Origin: Bradyrhizobium sp.
GTDB lineage: Bacteria > Pseudomonadota > Alphaproteobacteria > Rhizobiales > Xanthobacteraceae
Direction of reading: 5' to 3'
Length of the DNA stretch: 37,637 nt
Assembly (NCBI RefSeq): GCF_027307225.1
Contig: NZ_DAHUXJ010000096.1
Span: 1-37,637 of the forward strand
The stretch's first letter is position 1. Each line of letters begins with the position of its first letter. The notes beneath the pieces were generated by a model. That model saw only the letters and a program-made list of their open reading frames with translations. It was not told the DNA's origin and ran no database searches. Position numbers and translations under genes: made by a program. Below are positions 23,987-32,555 of this stretch, in pieces.

Positions 23987-24919
23987 CTAGTTTGGATTTG
24001 GAATATTCGGGATCGGCGTGGGAATTGGATTGACGAGTCCAGGAGGATTTTTTGGCGGATCGGCTGGGAGCAGCGTTTGCAACGGTAATGGAGGCGGCGC
24101 TTTGGCGGTAGGACGTCTCACGACGTGAGGAGCACTTGTAGGGTCGGAAATATGATCCAACATAGCTGCCTGTAGTTCCACTTCCGCAAGAGTAAATCTG
24201 CGCTCATACTTTGTCCCGCCATATTCCAGAACGACGGTGAATGGCACAAAGTCTCGGATAAACTTCGAAAGAGGTACGCCGTCCTTTCCTGTTTCTATAA
24301 ACGGCTTTTCCCAACTACTAATTTCAAATTCTGCAAACGGCGGTATGCCAAATGTTTCGCTTCCTACAGTCGGAATCCATGGATGCGGGAAACATGCTAT
24401 GACGTTTGACTGCGCCGATTGGTCACGCTCTTGCGCTAATAGGTAAATCGGAATCGCTACGTTGGTTTGTTCCGAGCGAAGATAGCCGCTAAATTTTGAA
24501 ATTGGCTTATCCGTTTTATTCTTCCCCTTGGCGCCGAAAGCAACAACTCGAATTTCCTGTTCCCCCGTAATTTTCTGCATGGTCAAGAAAAATCCTGCAC
24601 CACGGGTTGTTTGCTCGAAATTCCAAACGATCGGTCCGGAGTCAGGCTCTCTTCCATTAAACGAGAGAAACGAGCCGTTGCTATATGTACCGTAGATCAC
24701 CAGCCAAATTAGGAACGAAATAACGGCAATAAAAGAACCGAGTCGAATGCTCATTCGACGGCTCCGAACTCGGCTTTCAGCGGTTTTTTCCTTAGCCGGA
24801 TCAGCGGTCGCCGCTCGCCTATGGCGAATCTCGCCCATGATGACCTCATAGGCGACGAACAAAAGAACCAATAATTCTAGGATCGAAGAAAAGAAGATAA
24901 GCGCGTGCTCAGAAGGCAT
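23987..24919 (-). CDS. Hypothetical two-span membrane protein with proline-rich tail
   Basis: No family recognised. The 310-residue product has membrane segments at about 7-28 and 60-79, separated by a basic stretch of about 30 residues. A soluble part of about 185 residues follows, then a proline-rich tail from about 268 (APPPLPLQ, PKNPPG, PIPTPIPNIPNPN). The gene is visibly more AT-rich than its neighbours and lies beside a dead IS200 element, which suggests horizontal acquisition. The Shine-Dalgarno sequence is weak. No operon partner is seen. Confidence 0.7.
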   Translation of the reverse strand: MPSEHALIFFSSILELLVLLFVAYEVIMGEIRHRRAATADPAKEKTAESRVRSRRMSIRLGSFIAVISFLIWLVIYGTYSNGSFLSFNGREPDSGPIVWNFEQTTRGAGFFLTMQKITGEQEIRVVAFGAKGKNKTDKPISKFSGYLRSEQTNVAIPIYLLAQERDQSAQSNVIACFPHPWIPTVGSETFGIPPFAEFEISSWEKPFIETGKDGVPLSKFIRDFVPFTVVLEYGGTKYERRFTLAEVELQAAMLDHISDPTSAPHVVRRPTAKAPPPLPLQTLLPADPPKNPPGLVNPIPTPIPNIPNPN

Positions 24920-24978
24920 AGCTCACAACCCATCGATTTTGGACTATCGGACTGGTTGCACAATACTCTGATTCCCTC

Positions 24979-24999
24979 GAGTCCGAGAGCCTCGGACTC
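24979..24999. repeat. Perfect 9-bp stem between the IclR gene and the orphan gene
   Basis: GAGTCCGAG and CTCGGACTC around AGC. It lies about 75 bp past the IclR stop. No T-run follows on the minus strand, so terminator function is uncertain. The stem itself contains two GANTC sites. Confidence 0.5.
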
Positions 25000-25073
25000 C
25001 CACAAGGGGAGAGGGCACAACAATGCGCAGCGCGACGAACCTTTCAGGCGCCAGTGCAGAACGGCTTCAAACG

Positions 25074-25859
25074 TCACAGCAATTTTGCCATCACCTTCTC
25101 CGCCTGCTCGCGCAGTAGCGGCAGGAAGCGCTTTTGCATCTCCTCGGTCGAGATGCGATCGACATGGGCGCCGATGTTGATCGCAGCAACAATCGCGCCA
25201 TCGTAACGCTTCACCGGCACGGCGATGGAACGGAAATGCGGTTCCGCCTCACGATCGACCAGCGAATAGCCGCGCGCGCGGTCGGCGGCGATGGCAGAAA
25301 GCAAGCGCTTCGGATCCGTCACCGTTTGCGGCGTCAACGCTTCGCGCCTCATTGCACCCAACTTCGCTTTCAACTCGGCATCTCCGAACCGCCCAAGCAA
25401 TGCCCGGCCGACGGCGGTGCAGAAGGAAGGCAAGCGGTAGCCGATATCGACGCCGCCCGAAAAAATCCGCGTCGGACTGCCGCGCGCGATGAAGACGACA
25501 TCATCGCCATCGAGCACCGCGAGCGAGCTGATCTCCTGCGCCGCGCTTGCGATCTCATCGAGGGCCGGCTGCAACACCGCCACGAGCTGGTTGGAGCGGA
25601 GGTAGCTACCTGCGAGCGTCAGCACATGCGGCGTCGGTGCAAACAGCTTGCCGTCGCTTGAAACGTAGCCGCCATGGGCAAGCGTGAAGAGGATGCGCCG
25701 TGCCGTGGCGCGCGGCAGGCCGGCGAGATCAGCGATTTCGCTGAGCGTCATCGGCGAGGGTCGCTCGCCGAACACCTGCAACAACCTTAAACCCCGGTCG
25801 AGGCTCTCGACAAAATCGGTGGCGCGGGGCTCGCCGTCGGGCCGCTTGGGCTTGACCAT
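25074..25859 (-). CDS. IclR-family transcriptional regulator
   Basis: A 261-residue regulator resembling the PcaU/PobR branch that controls aromatic catabolism. The winged helix-turn-helix is at about 16-80 (SLDRGLRLLQVF, MTLSEIADLAGLPRATARRIL), the ligand-binding domain at about 95-258 (FCTAVGRALLG, GYSLVDREAEPHFRSIAVPV). It is divergent from the Rieske oxygenase gene, with a perfect 18-bp palindrome between them. It probably controls that gene and itself. The effector is unknown but likely a small aromatic. Confidence 0.92.
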   Translation of the reverse strand: MVKPKRPDGEPRATDFVESLDRGLRLLQVFGERPSPMTLSEIADLAGLPRATARRILFTLAHGGYVSSDGKLFAPTPHVLTLAGSYLRSNQLVAVLQPALDEIASAAQEISSLAVLDGDDVVFIARGSPTRIFSGGVDIGYRLPSFCTAVGRALLGRFGDAELKAKLGAMRREALTPQTVTDPKRLLSAIAADRARGYSLVDREAEPHFRSIAVPVKRYDGAIVAAINIGAHVDRISTEEMQKRFLPLLREQAEKVMAKLL

Positions 25860-25897
25860 GAAAGACTCTTGCCAAGTTCGGAAGTCGTGCTACGATA

Positions 25898-25915
25898 ATT
25901 GAACATTTGTTCAAT
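25898..25915. promoter_or_regulatory. 18-bp palindromic operator between the IclR regulator and the Rieske oxygenase
   Basis: ATTGAACA and TGTTCAAT are perfect inverted arms around TT, 39 bp from the IclR ATG and 64 bp from the oxygenase ATG. Position and symmetry are as expected for an IclR-family operator. A matching half-site with an extended flank occurs at 33975-33982. Confidence 0.75.
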
Positions 25916-25978
25916 AGACAAACAAGCTAGCTCCGACCGCCTTCCATCGCAAGCCTTTTTAGGATGAGGTGATGTGCC

Positions 25979-27334
25979 ATGATGAGCCAGGAACAGAACG
26001 ACCTGATCACGCGCACGGGCCCGAAGGACCCCTGCGGAAAACTGATGCGGATGTACTGGCAGCCGGCGGCGCTGCTCGACGAACTCGAAGGCCCGCGCGC
26101 GATGCGTCCCGTCAAATTGCTCGGCGAAGACCTGGTTCTCTTTCGTGACGAGCAGGGCCGCTACGGTTTGATCGAGCGTCACTGCGCGCATCGCGGCGCC
26201 GACCTCGCCTTCGGCCGGCTGGAGCATGGCGGATTGCGTTGCGCTTTCCACGGCTGGCTGTTCGATTCATCCGGGCAATGCCTGGAGACGCCCGCCGAGC
26301 CGAAGGGCTCCAAACTCTGTCAGGGCATCAAGCAGCGCGCCTATCCGGTCGTCGAGAAAGGCGGCATCCTCTGGGCTTACTTGGGCGAAGGCGAACCGCC
26401 GGCCTTTCCCGAGATCGACTGCTTTGTCGCGCCCACCACCCACACCTTCGCCTTCAAGGGTCACATCGCCTGCAACTGGCTGCAGGCGCTCGAAGTCGGC
26501 ATCGATCCGTCGCACGCCTCGTTCCTGCATCGCTTCTTCGAGGATGAAGACACCTCCGCCGCCTACGGCCGCCAGTTCCGCGGCGCGTCGGCCGGCACCG
26601 ACCTGCCGATGACAAAAATCCTGCGCGAATACGATCGGCCGATCATCAATGTCGAACAGACCGAATATGGCCTGCGGCTGGTCGCGCTGCGCGAGATCGA
26701 CGAGGAGCGCACCCATGTGCGCGTCACCAACCAGCTTTTCCCGCATGCCTTTGTCATCCCGATGAGCACGGAGATGACGATCACGCAGTGGCACGTGCCG
26801 GTCGATGACGAGAATTGCTACTGGTACGCGATCTTCACGAGTTACGGCGCGCCGGTCGACAAGAAGATGATGCGCGAGCAGCGCCTCGAACTCTATGAAT
26901 TGCCGGACTATGTTTCGCGCAAGAACAAGGCAAACGATTACGGTTTCGATCCGCACGAACAGAAGACCGAGACCTATACCGGCATGGGCAGTGACATCAA
27001 CGTGCACGACCAGTGGGCGGTAGAATCGATGGGGCCGATCCAGGATCGCACCCGCGAACATCTCGGCACCGCAGACAAGGCGATCGTGCAATATCGCCGC
27101 TTGCTGCGCCAGGAGATCGAGAAGGCAGTCAAGGGCGAGAAGCCATTCATGTCGCTCGACACGGCTCACGCGAAAAGCATTCAGGGCCCCGCGACGATGG
27201 ACGGCATCGGTCCGACGCGCGGCTGGGAGACCTTCTGGATGGAAGTCGACGTCAGGCGGCGTCGCGGCGCGCCGTGGGCTGCACCCGTACCGGAAGACAG
27301 CGCGGACGTAGTGCCGCATCTGAGGGTGGTGTGA
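25979..27334 (+). CDS. Rieske non-haem iron oxygenase, large (alpha) subunit, phthalate-dioxygenase type
   Basis: A 451-residue oxygenase expected to use electrons from a separate reductase to hydroxylate or dealkylate an aromatic substrate. The Rieske [2Fe-2S] ligands are Cys69-x-His71 and Cys88-x2-His91. The mononuclear iron motif is D176-x2-H179-x4-H184 (GIDPSHASFLH). The C-terminal part has the phthalate-family stretch VHDQWAVESMGPIQDRTREHLG. No reductase or ferredoxin gene is adjacent. It is divergent from the IclR regulator and followed by the glutamine-synthetase-like gene, so an amine or amino-aromatic substrate is possible. Confidence 0.92.
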   Translation: MMSQEQNDLITRTGPKDPCGKLMRMYWQPAALLDELEGPRAMRPVKLLGEDLVLFRDEQGRYGLIERHCAHRGADLAFGRLEHGGLRCAFHGWLFDSSGQCLETPAEPKGSKLCQGIKQRAYPVVEKGGILWAYLGEGEPPAFPEIDCFVAPTTHTFAFKGHIACNWLQALEVGIDPSHASFLHRFFEDEDTSAAYGRQFRGASAGTDLPMTKILREYDRPIINVEQTEYGLRLVALREIDEERTHVRVTNQLFPHAFVIPMSTEMTITQWHVPVDDENCYWYAIFTSYGAPVDKKMMREQRLELYELPDYVSRKNKANDYGFDPHEQKTETYTGMGSDINVHDQWAVESMGPIQDRTREHLGTADKAIVQYRRLLRQEIEKAVKGEKPFMSLDTAHAKSIQGPATMDGIGPTRGWETFWMEVDVRRRRGAPWAAPVPEDSADVVPHLRVV

Positions 27335-27355
27335 TGGCTAGCCTCTTCGCCACAT

Positions 27356-27437
27356 CGTCATTCCGGGATGGTGCGCAAGCACCAGACCCGGAATCTCGAG
27401 ATTCCGGGTTCGATGCTTCGCATCGCCCCGGAATGAC
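27356..27437. repeat. CGTCATTCCGGG...CCCCGGAATGACG palindrome
   Basis: The same family as 20573-20650, here with intact arms and the central GGAATCTCGAGATTCC. It sits between the oxygenase stop and the ligase ATG on the same strand, so it may limit read-through or protect the upstream mRNA. Confidence 0.82.
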
Positions 27438-27449
27438 GAGTGAGGCCCT

Positions 27450-28886
27450 ATGAGTTTCGTCGAGCGTCACGGCCTCTGGAGTGCCGAGCAGAAAGAGGCA
27501 GCGAGCCGCCTGCGCCGCATCGTCGAGGACCAGGATCTCGAAACCATCCGCCTCGCGTTTCCGGATCAGCACGGCATCCTCCGCGGCAAAACCCTGGTCG
27601 CAAGCGAAGCTCTCGCGTCGCTCGAAAGCGGCTGCGGCATCACCACCACGTTGCTCGCCAAGGACACCGCGCATCGCACGGTGTTTCCGGTGTTCACCTC
27701 CGGTGGCGGCTTCGGCATGCCGGAGATGGAGGGCGCGGCCGATGTGCTGATGGTCGCCGATCCCTTAAGCTTTCGCGTGCTGCCCTGGTCGCCGTCGACC
27801 GGCTGGCTGTTGTGCGATTTGTATTTTGCCGGCGGAAGCGTGGTGCCGTTTGCGACGCGGCATCTTTTCCGGAGAGTTCTCGATCAGCTTGGCCAGCGCG
27901 GCCTGGATTTCGTCGCCGGGCTTGAGGTCGAGTTTCACATCTTCAAGCTCGAAGACGCGAAGATGTCGCCCGAACACGCGGGCCAGCCCGGCCAGCCGCC
28001 GGAAGTCAGCCTGCTGTCGCACGGCTATCAGTATCTGACCGAGCAGCGCTACGACCAGATGGCGCCGGTGCTCGACCTGATCCGGCGCGACATTCTCGGG
28101 CTCGGCCTGCCGTTGCGCTCGGTCGAAGTTGAATTCGGCCCGAGCCAGTGCGAATTCACCTTCAAGCCAACCAAGGGGCTCGAGCCCGCCGACACCATGG
28201 TGCTGTTTCGCAGCGCCGTGAAGCAGATCGCGCACCGGCACGGCTATCACGCCACCTTCATGTGCCGGCCGAAACTGCCCAATGTATTTGCCTCCGGCTG
28301 GCACCTGCATCAATCCATCGTCTCGCGCGCCAACGGCGAGAACGCGTTCATGGCGAAAGCGAGCGATCAGGCTCTCAGTCCCCTCGGCCGCCACTATCTC
28401 GCCGGCCTTTTGCAGCACGCACGTGCGTCTGCGGTGTTCGCGACGCCCACCATCAACGGCTACAAGCGCTATCGCGCCTATTCGCTGGCGCCGGATCGCG
28501 CGATCTGGGGCCGCGACAACCGCGGCGTCATGGTGCGCATGCTCGGTGGCGCCAATGATCCGGCGACGCGGCTGGAGAACCGCATCGGCGAGCCCGCCGC
28601 CAATCCCTATCTCTATATGGCCTCGCAGGTACTCGCCGGCCTCGACGGCATCGATCGTGCGCTCGAACCTCCGCCGCCAGCCGACACGCCGTACGAGACG
28701 CAAGCGCCGGCGTTGCCGAAGAGCTTGCGAGAGGCGCTGGATGCGCTGAAGGCCGACACGTTCTTCCGCGAAAAGCTCGGCGCAGGCTTTGTCGACTATT
28801 ATCTCCACATCAAGAACGCGGAGATCGAGCGCTTCCAGGCCGAGGTGTCGGACTGGGAGCACCGCGAATATTTCGAGATGTTTTGA
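27450..28886 (+). CDS. Glutamine-synthetase-like (gamma-glutamyl-amide) ligase
   Basis: A 478-residue member of the glutamine synthetase superfamily. Metal- and substrate-binding motifs are conserved: GLEVEFHIF (158-165), VEVEFGPSQCEF (225-236), GWHLHQS (283-289) and RLENRIGEPAANPYLY (374-389). The latter differs from the RSPDP... form of housekeeping GlnA, which suggests an accessory enzyme joining glutamate to an amine other than ammonia. The ATG follows GAGG. It sits directly behind a Rieske oxygenase, as in aniline degradation, where a related ligase makes gamma-glutamylanilide. The partner amidotransferase-like gene of that pathway is absent. Confidence 0.85.
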   Translation: MSFVERHGLWSAEQKEAASRLRRIVEDQDLETIRLAFPDQHGILRGKTLVASEALASLESGCGITTTLLAKDTAHRTVFPVFTSGGGFGMPEMEGAADVLMVADPLSFRVLPWSPSTGWLLCDLYFAGGSVVPFATRHLFRRVLDQLGQRGLDFVAGLEVEFHIFKLEDAKMSPEHAGQPGQPPEVSLLSHGYQYLTEQRYDQMAPVLDLIRRDILGLGLPLRSVEVEFGPSQCEFTFKPTKGLEPADTMVLFRSAVKQIAHRHGYHATFMCRPKLPNVFASGWHLHQSIVSRANGENAFMAKASDQALSPLGRHYLAGLLQHARASAVFATPTINGYKRYRAYSLAPDRAIWGRDNRGVMVRMLGGANDPATRLENRIGEPAANPYLYMASQVLAGLDGIDRALEPPPPADTPYETQAPALPKSLREALDALKADTFFREKLGAGFVDYYLHIKNAEIERFQAEVSDWEHREYFEMF

Positions 28887-28905
28887 GCAGCGCGGCGCTC
28901 GGCGC

Positions 28906-29625
28906 TCAAATGCCGAGATAGCGGTGCTGCAGATCGGACTCGGCGATCAGCTGTTCGGACGTACCGCTCCACACCGCGCGGCCGCGCTCGATGATGTAAT
29001 GGCGGTCGGCGATGCGGGCGAGGTTTTCGACATTCTTGTCGATCACGAGCACCGATTGCCCGCGCGCCTTCAGCGTCGACAGGCAGTTCCAAATCTCTTC
29101 ACGGATCAGCGGTGCCAACCCTTCCGTCGCTTCGTCCAGAATAAGCAATCGCGGGTTCGTCATCAGCGCGCGCCCGATCGCGAGCATCTGCTGCTCGCCG
29201 CCGGAGAGCTGGTTGCCCATGTTGTTGCCGCGTTCGGCAAGCCGCGGGAACAGGGCGTGGATTTTTTCCAGCGTCCAGGGTTCGCTGGAGGCAAGACGAT
29301 TGGTGGAAGCCGCCACGAGGTTTTCACGCACGCTCAGATTCGGAAAGATCTGGCGGCCTTCGGGAACGAGGCCGATGCCGAGTTGTGCGATGCGGAAGGC
29401 GGCGAGCCCGCGAACCTCGCGTCCGCCGAAGCGGACGCGGCCTGCGCGCGGCGGCGTCAGTCCCATGATCGAGCGGATGGTCGTGGTCTTGCCCATGCCG
29501 TTACGACCCATCAGCGCGACCATCTCTCCGCTCCTGACCGAGAGCGACAGGCCGAACAGCACCTGGCTGAGCCCATAACAGGTCTCGATGGCCTCAACTT
29601 CAAGGAGAGGTGCTGCGTCAGCCAT
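28906..29625 (-). CDS. livF: Liv-type ABC transporter ATP-binding protein
   Basis: Cytosolic ATPase of a branched-chain-amino-acid/aromatic-acid type importer. Walker A GRNGMGKTT is at 40-48, signature LSGGEQQ about 139-145 and Walker B LLILDEATEG about 154-163. The 239-residue size is typical for LivF. Its start overlaps the LivG end by eight bases. It is convergent with the ligase gene, with only 19 bp between stops. Confidence 0.93.
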   Translation of the reverse strand: MADAAPLLEVEAIETCYGLSQVLFGLSLSVRSGEMVALMGRNGMGKTTTIRSIMGLTPPRAGRVRFGGREVRGLAAFRIAQLGIGLVPEGRQIFPNLSVRENLVAASTNRLASSEPWTLEKIHALFPRLAERGNNMGNQLSGGEQQMLAIGRALMTNPRLLILDEATEGLAPLIREEIWNCLSTLKARGQSVLVIDKNVENLARIADRHYIIERGRAVWSGTSEQLIAESDLQHRYLGI

Positions 29626-30385
29626 GGCGCGTCACCACATGCTGGTCACCGAGATAGGCGCGTTTGACCTCTTCGTTGACACGGATCGCGGCCGGCGCAT
29701 CGGAGGCGATCACGCGGCCATAGACAAGCACGGTGATGCGGTCGGCAAGCGCGAACACTGCGTTCATGTCGTGCTCGACGAGGACAATCGTGACTTCTTT
29801 CCGCAAGTCGGCGAGCAGCTTCACCATGCGCGCCGACTCTGTCGCGCCAAGACCCGCCATCGGTTCATCGAGCAGCAGCAATTTCGGCCTGGTCGCAAGC
29901 GCGACCGCCAGTTCGAGCTCACGCTGCTCGCCATGACTCAACCGGGAGACCACGACGTCGGCGCGATCCGCCAATCCGACACGAGAGAGAGCTGCCAGCG
30001 CCGCCTCGCGCAGCCCCTTCTCCTTGCGGGCATTGCCGAAGAAGCGGAACGAGTGGCCATCGCGGGCCTGCGCCGCGAGCGCGACGTTGTCCGCCGCGGT
30101 GAAGTCGCGCAATAGCGAAGTGATCTGGAACGAGCGCGCCAGCCCCAGATGGCTGCGCTTCCAGGCCGGCAGATGCGTGACGTCCTGGCCGGCAAAGCGG
30201 ATAGTGCCGGCCGAGGGCCGCAGCTGGCCGATCAGCTGGCTGATCAGCGTGGTCTTGCCGGCGCCGTTCGGCCCGATGATGGCGTGCAGTTCGCCGTGCG
30301 CGATATCGAGCGAGAGGTTGTCGGTGGCGACGATCCCGCCGAACCGGCGCACCAGGCTTTCGATGCAAAGCAGGGGTTCAGCCAC
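29618..30385 (-). CDS. livG: Liv-type ABC transporter ATP-binding protein
   Basis: Second ATPase of the importer, 255 residues. Walker A GPNGAGKTT at 38-46, signature SHGEQRELE and Walker B LLLLDEPMAGL. The longer insert between Walker A and signature and the VLVEHDM H-loop are typical of LivG. It overlaps livF by eight bases and livM by eight, so the operon is tightly coupled. Confidence 0.93.
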   Translation of the reverse strand: MAEPLLCIESLVRRFGGIVATDNLSLDIAHGELHAIIGPNGAGKTTLISQLIGQLRPSAGTIRFAGQDVTHLPAWKRSHLGLARSFQITSLLRDFTAADNVALAAQARDGHSFRFFGNARKEKGLREAALAALSRVGLADRADVVVSRLSHGEQRELELAVALATRPKLLLLDEPMAGLGATESARMVKLLADLRKEVTIVLVEHDMNAVFALADRITVLVYGRVIASDAPAAIRVNEEVKRAYLGDQHVVTRHG

Positions 30386-31328
30386 GGGAGAACCTCCCGA
30401 TCAGACCGAGAATGCCGCCGCGCCCGAACAGCACGATCAGGAGCAACAGCGGTCCCACGATCATCGCCCAGTATTCGGTGACCTGCGACAGAAATTCCTC
30501 GAGCACGAGATAGACGATTGCGCCAACGACGGGGCCGAACAGCGATCCCATGCCGCCCAGGATCACCATGACCATGAGATCGCCGGAGCGGGTCCAGTAC
30601 ATCACCGCCGGGCTGATGAAGTCCGTATTGTTGGCAAGCAGCGCGCCGGCAAGACCGCACATCGTGCCTGCGATGACGAAGCAGACCAGCTGATAGCGCT
30701 TCGCCGGAAAGCCGATCGCCTGCATGCGCTGCTCGTTCGAACGCAAACCCTGCACGACCAGCCCGAAGCGCGAGTTGACGATGCGCCAGACCAGGAAGAT
30801 GCCGCCAAACAGGCAGAGCAGGCAGAGATAGTAGAATTCGACGCGGTTCGACAGGTTGATCACGCCGCCGAAGCTGGAGCGCTTGTAGATCGTCAAGCCG
30901 TCGTCGCCGCCGTAGCGCGACAGGCCGGAGGCAACGTAATAGGCCATCTGCGCGAAGGCGAGCGTGATCATGATGAAATAGACGCCGCGGGTGCGCAGCG
31001 ACAGCGCACCAATCACGAGCGCAAACAGCGCGGACGCCAGCAGCGCCACCGGCCACTGGATGAAGCCGGAGCCGAAACCTTCGGCGGCGAGGATGCCGAC
31101 CGCATAGCCGCCAATGCCGAGATAGGCAGCGTGGCCGAAGCTCATCATGCCGCCATAGCCCATGATGAGGTTGAGGCTGACGGCCGCGAGCGCGAAGATC
31201 ACGATGCGCGTGAACAGCGTCAGCACGAAGAAGTTGCCGGTTACTTGCGAGAACAGCGGCAGCGCCACGAGACCGACGACGATGATCGCCGCGACCAGAT
31301 TGCGGTAGTCGAGGGACGACGCCTTCAT
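30378..31328 (-). CDS. livM: Liv-type ABC transporter permease
   Basis: Membrane subunit of 316 residues with about nine hydrophobic segments. The LivM motifs NLIMGYGGMMSFGHAAYLGIGGY and GLRSNEQRMQAIGFPAKRYQL (the contact region for the ATPases) are clear. It overlaps livH by four bases and livG by eight. Confidence 0.93.
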   Translation of the reverse strand: MKASSLDYRNLVAAIIVVGLVALPLFSQVTGNFFVLTLFTRIVIFALAAVSLNLIMGYGGMMSFGHAAYLGIGGYAVGILAAEGFGSGFIQWPVALLASALFALVIGALSLRTRGVYFIMITLAFAQMAYYVASGLSRYGGDDGLTIYKRSSFGGVINLSNRVEFYYLCLLCLFGGIFLVWRIVNSRFGLVVQGLRSNEQRMQAIGFPAKRYQLVCFVIAGTMCGLAGALLANNTDFISPAVMYWTRSGDLMVMVILGGMGSLFGPVVGAIVYLVLEEFLSQVTEYWAMIVGPLLLLIVLFGRGGILGLIGRFSRG

Positions 31329-32242
31329 CGACGGTTGGCCGGGAACAGCCCCTCCGGCCTTGCCACCAGCACGATCGCCATCAGGAGATAGATCAGCATC
31401 GACGAGAGCGCCGGCGCCGCGGTCGACGCGGCAGCCGAACTCAAGACACTGCGCAACAGATCCGGCAGGAAGGCTCGTCCAAGCGTGTCGATCATTCCGA
31501 CCAGGATCGCGGCAACGAAGGCGCCACGGATCGAACCGATGCCGCCGATCACGATGATCACGAAAGCGAGAATGAGGATGTTCTCGCCCATCCCGATCTG
31601 CACCGTGAGAATCGGCGCCTCCATCAGCCCGGCAAGGCCGGCGAGCGCCGCGCCGAGGCCGAATACCATCGTGTAGAGCAGCTTGATGTTGATGCCGAGC
31701 GCGCCGATCATTTCACGGTTCGAGGCGCCGGCGCGGATCAGCATGCCGACGCGGGTGCGCATCACCAGGATATAGAGCATCAAGGCGACCGCAAGCGCGA
31801 CCGAGATGATGGCGAGCCGGTACGCGGGATAGAACACGCCGGGAATGATCTGCACCGGTACGGTGAGCCAGGCCGGCAGCGGCAGCGCGAGGCCGGCGGG
31901 TCCCCAGACCAGCCGCACCAGGTCGTTGAAAAACAAAATCAGCCCGAAGGTCGCCAGCACATGGTCGAGATGATCGCGGCCGTAGAGATGCCGTAACGCG
32001 ATCACCTCCAGCGCGATGCCGAGCAGCAGTGTTGCGCCGAGCGCCAGCACGATGCCAATGACGAAATTGCCGCTCCAGGCGACAAACGTCGCGGCGAAAT
32101 AAGCGCCCATCATGTAGAGCGAGCCATGGGCCAGGTTGACCAGGTCCATGATGCCGAAAACGAGCGTCAGCCCGGCCGCCAGCAGGAACAGCAGGAGGCC
32201 GAATTGCAGTCCGTTCAGAAATTGTTCGACGACAAGCAGCAC
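31325..32242 (-). CDS. livH: Liv-type ABC transporter permease
   Basis: Partner permease of LivM, 305 residues with about eight membrane segments. The N-terminal FLNGLQFGLLLFLLAAGLTLVFGIMDLVNLAHGSLYMMGAY block is the LivH hallmark; RAGASNREMIGALGIN is the ATPase-coupling region. It lies 313 bp downstream of the binding-protein gene, with a repeat element between them. Confidence 0.93.
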   Translation of the reverse strand: MLLVVEQFLNGLQFGLLLFLLAAGLTLVFGIMDLVNLAHGSLYMMGAYFAATFVAWSGNFVIGIVLALGATLLLGIALEVIALRHLYGRDHLDHVLATFGLILFFNDLVRLVWGPAGLALPLPAWLTVPVQIIPGVFYPAYRLAIISVALAVALMLYILVMRTRVGMLIRAGASNREMIGALGINIKLLYTMVFGLGAALAGLAGLMEAPILTVQIGMGENILILAFVIIVIGGIGSIRGAFVAAILVGMIDTLGRAFLPDLLRSVLSSAAASTAAPALSSMLIYLLMAIVLVARPEGLFPANRR

Positions 32243-32555
32243 GACAGACGGTTGCCCCGTTAAAGCTCACTTTTATCAGAGTTGAGGCCTCATGGTTCGA
32301 GACGCGCGGCACTTAGTTGCGCCATTCGCTGACGGCGTCGCCAGCGCTCGGCCTGCTCAGGCGGCCGCGCTCCTCACCATGAGGGTCTTTGATCCCATCT
32401 CGATCGCTAGACCTAATCCCTAGGAGCATCGCATCAGCGATGCGTCTCGAAGGATGAAGCCACCAACTCGACACCATCCTTAGCGGATTGCAGGAACAGT
32501 GCCGACAGGAAAAGACGGCGGCGCCGGCGCGCCGCCGGTCCTAAGACAGCCGTGC
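32243..32555. other. 313-bp gap between the binding-protein gene and livH
   Basis: Most of the gap is a compound palindrome (32286-32458): GGCCTCATGGTTCGAGACGC pairs with the later CGCGCTCCTCACCATGAGG, and GCATCGC-ATCA-GCGATGC (about 32427-32444) forms a second stem, followed by GTCTCGAAGGATGAAG. It is related to 22233-22330. No gene seen. It may raise binding-protein mRNA relative to the permeases. Confidence 0.7.

Noticed and set aside
24956..24964. TGCACAATA, similar to part of BoxR site 1
   Set aside because: There is no second TGCA at the right distance and no box gene next to it.
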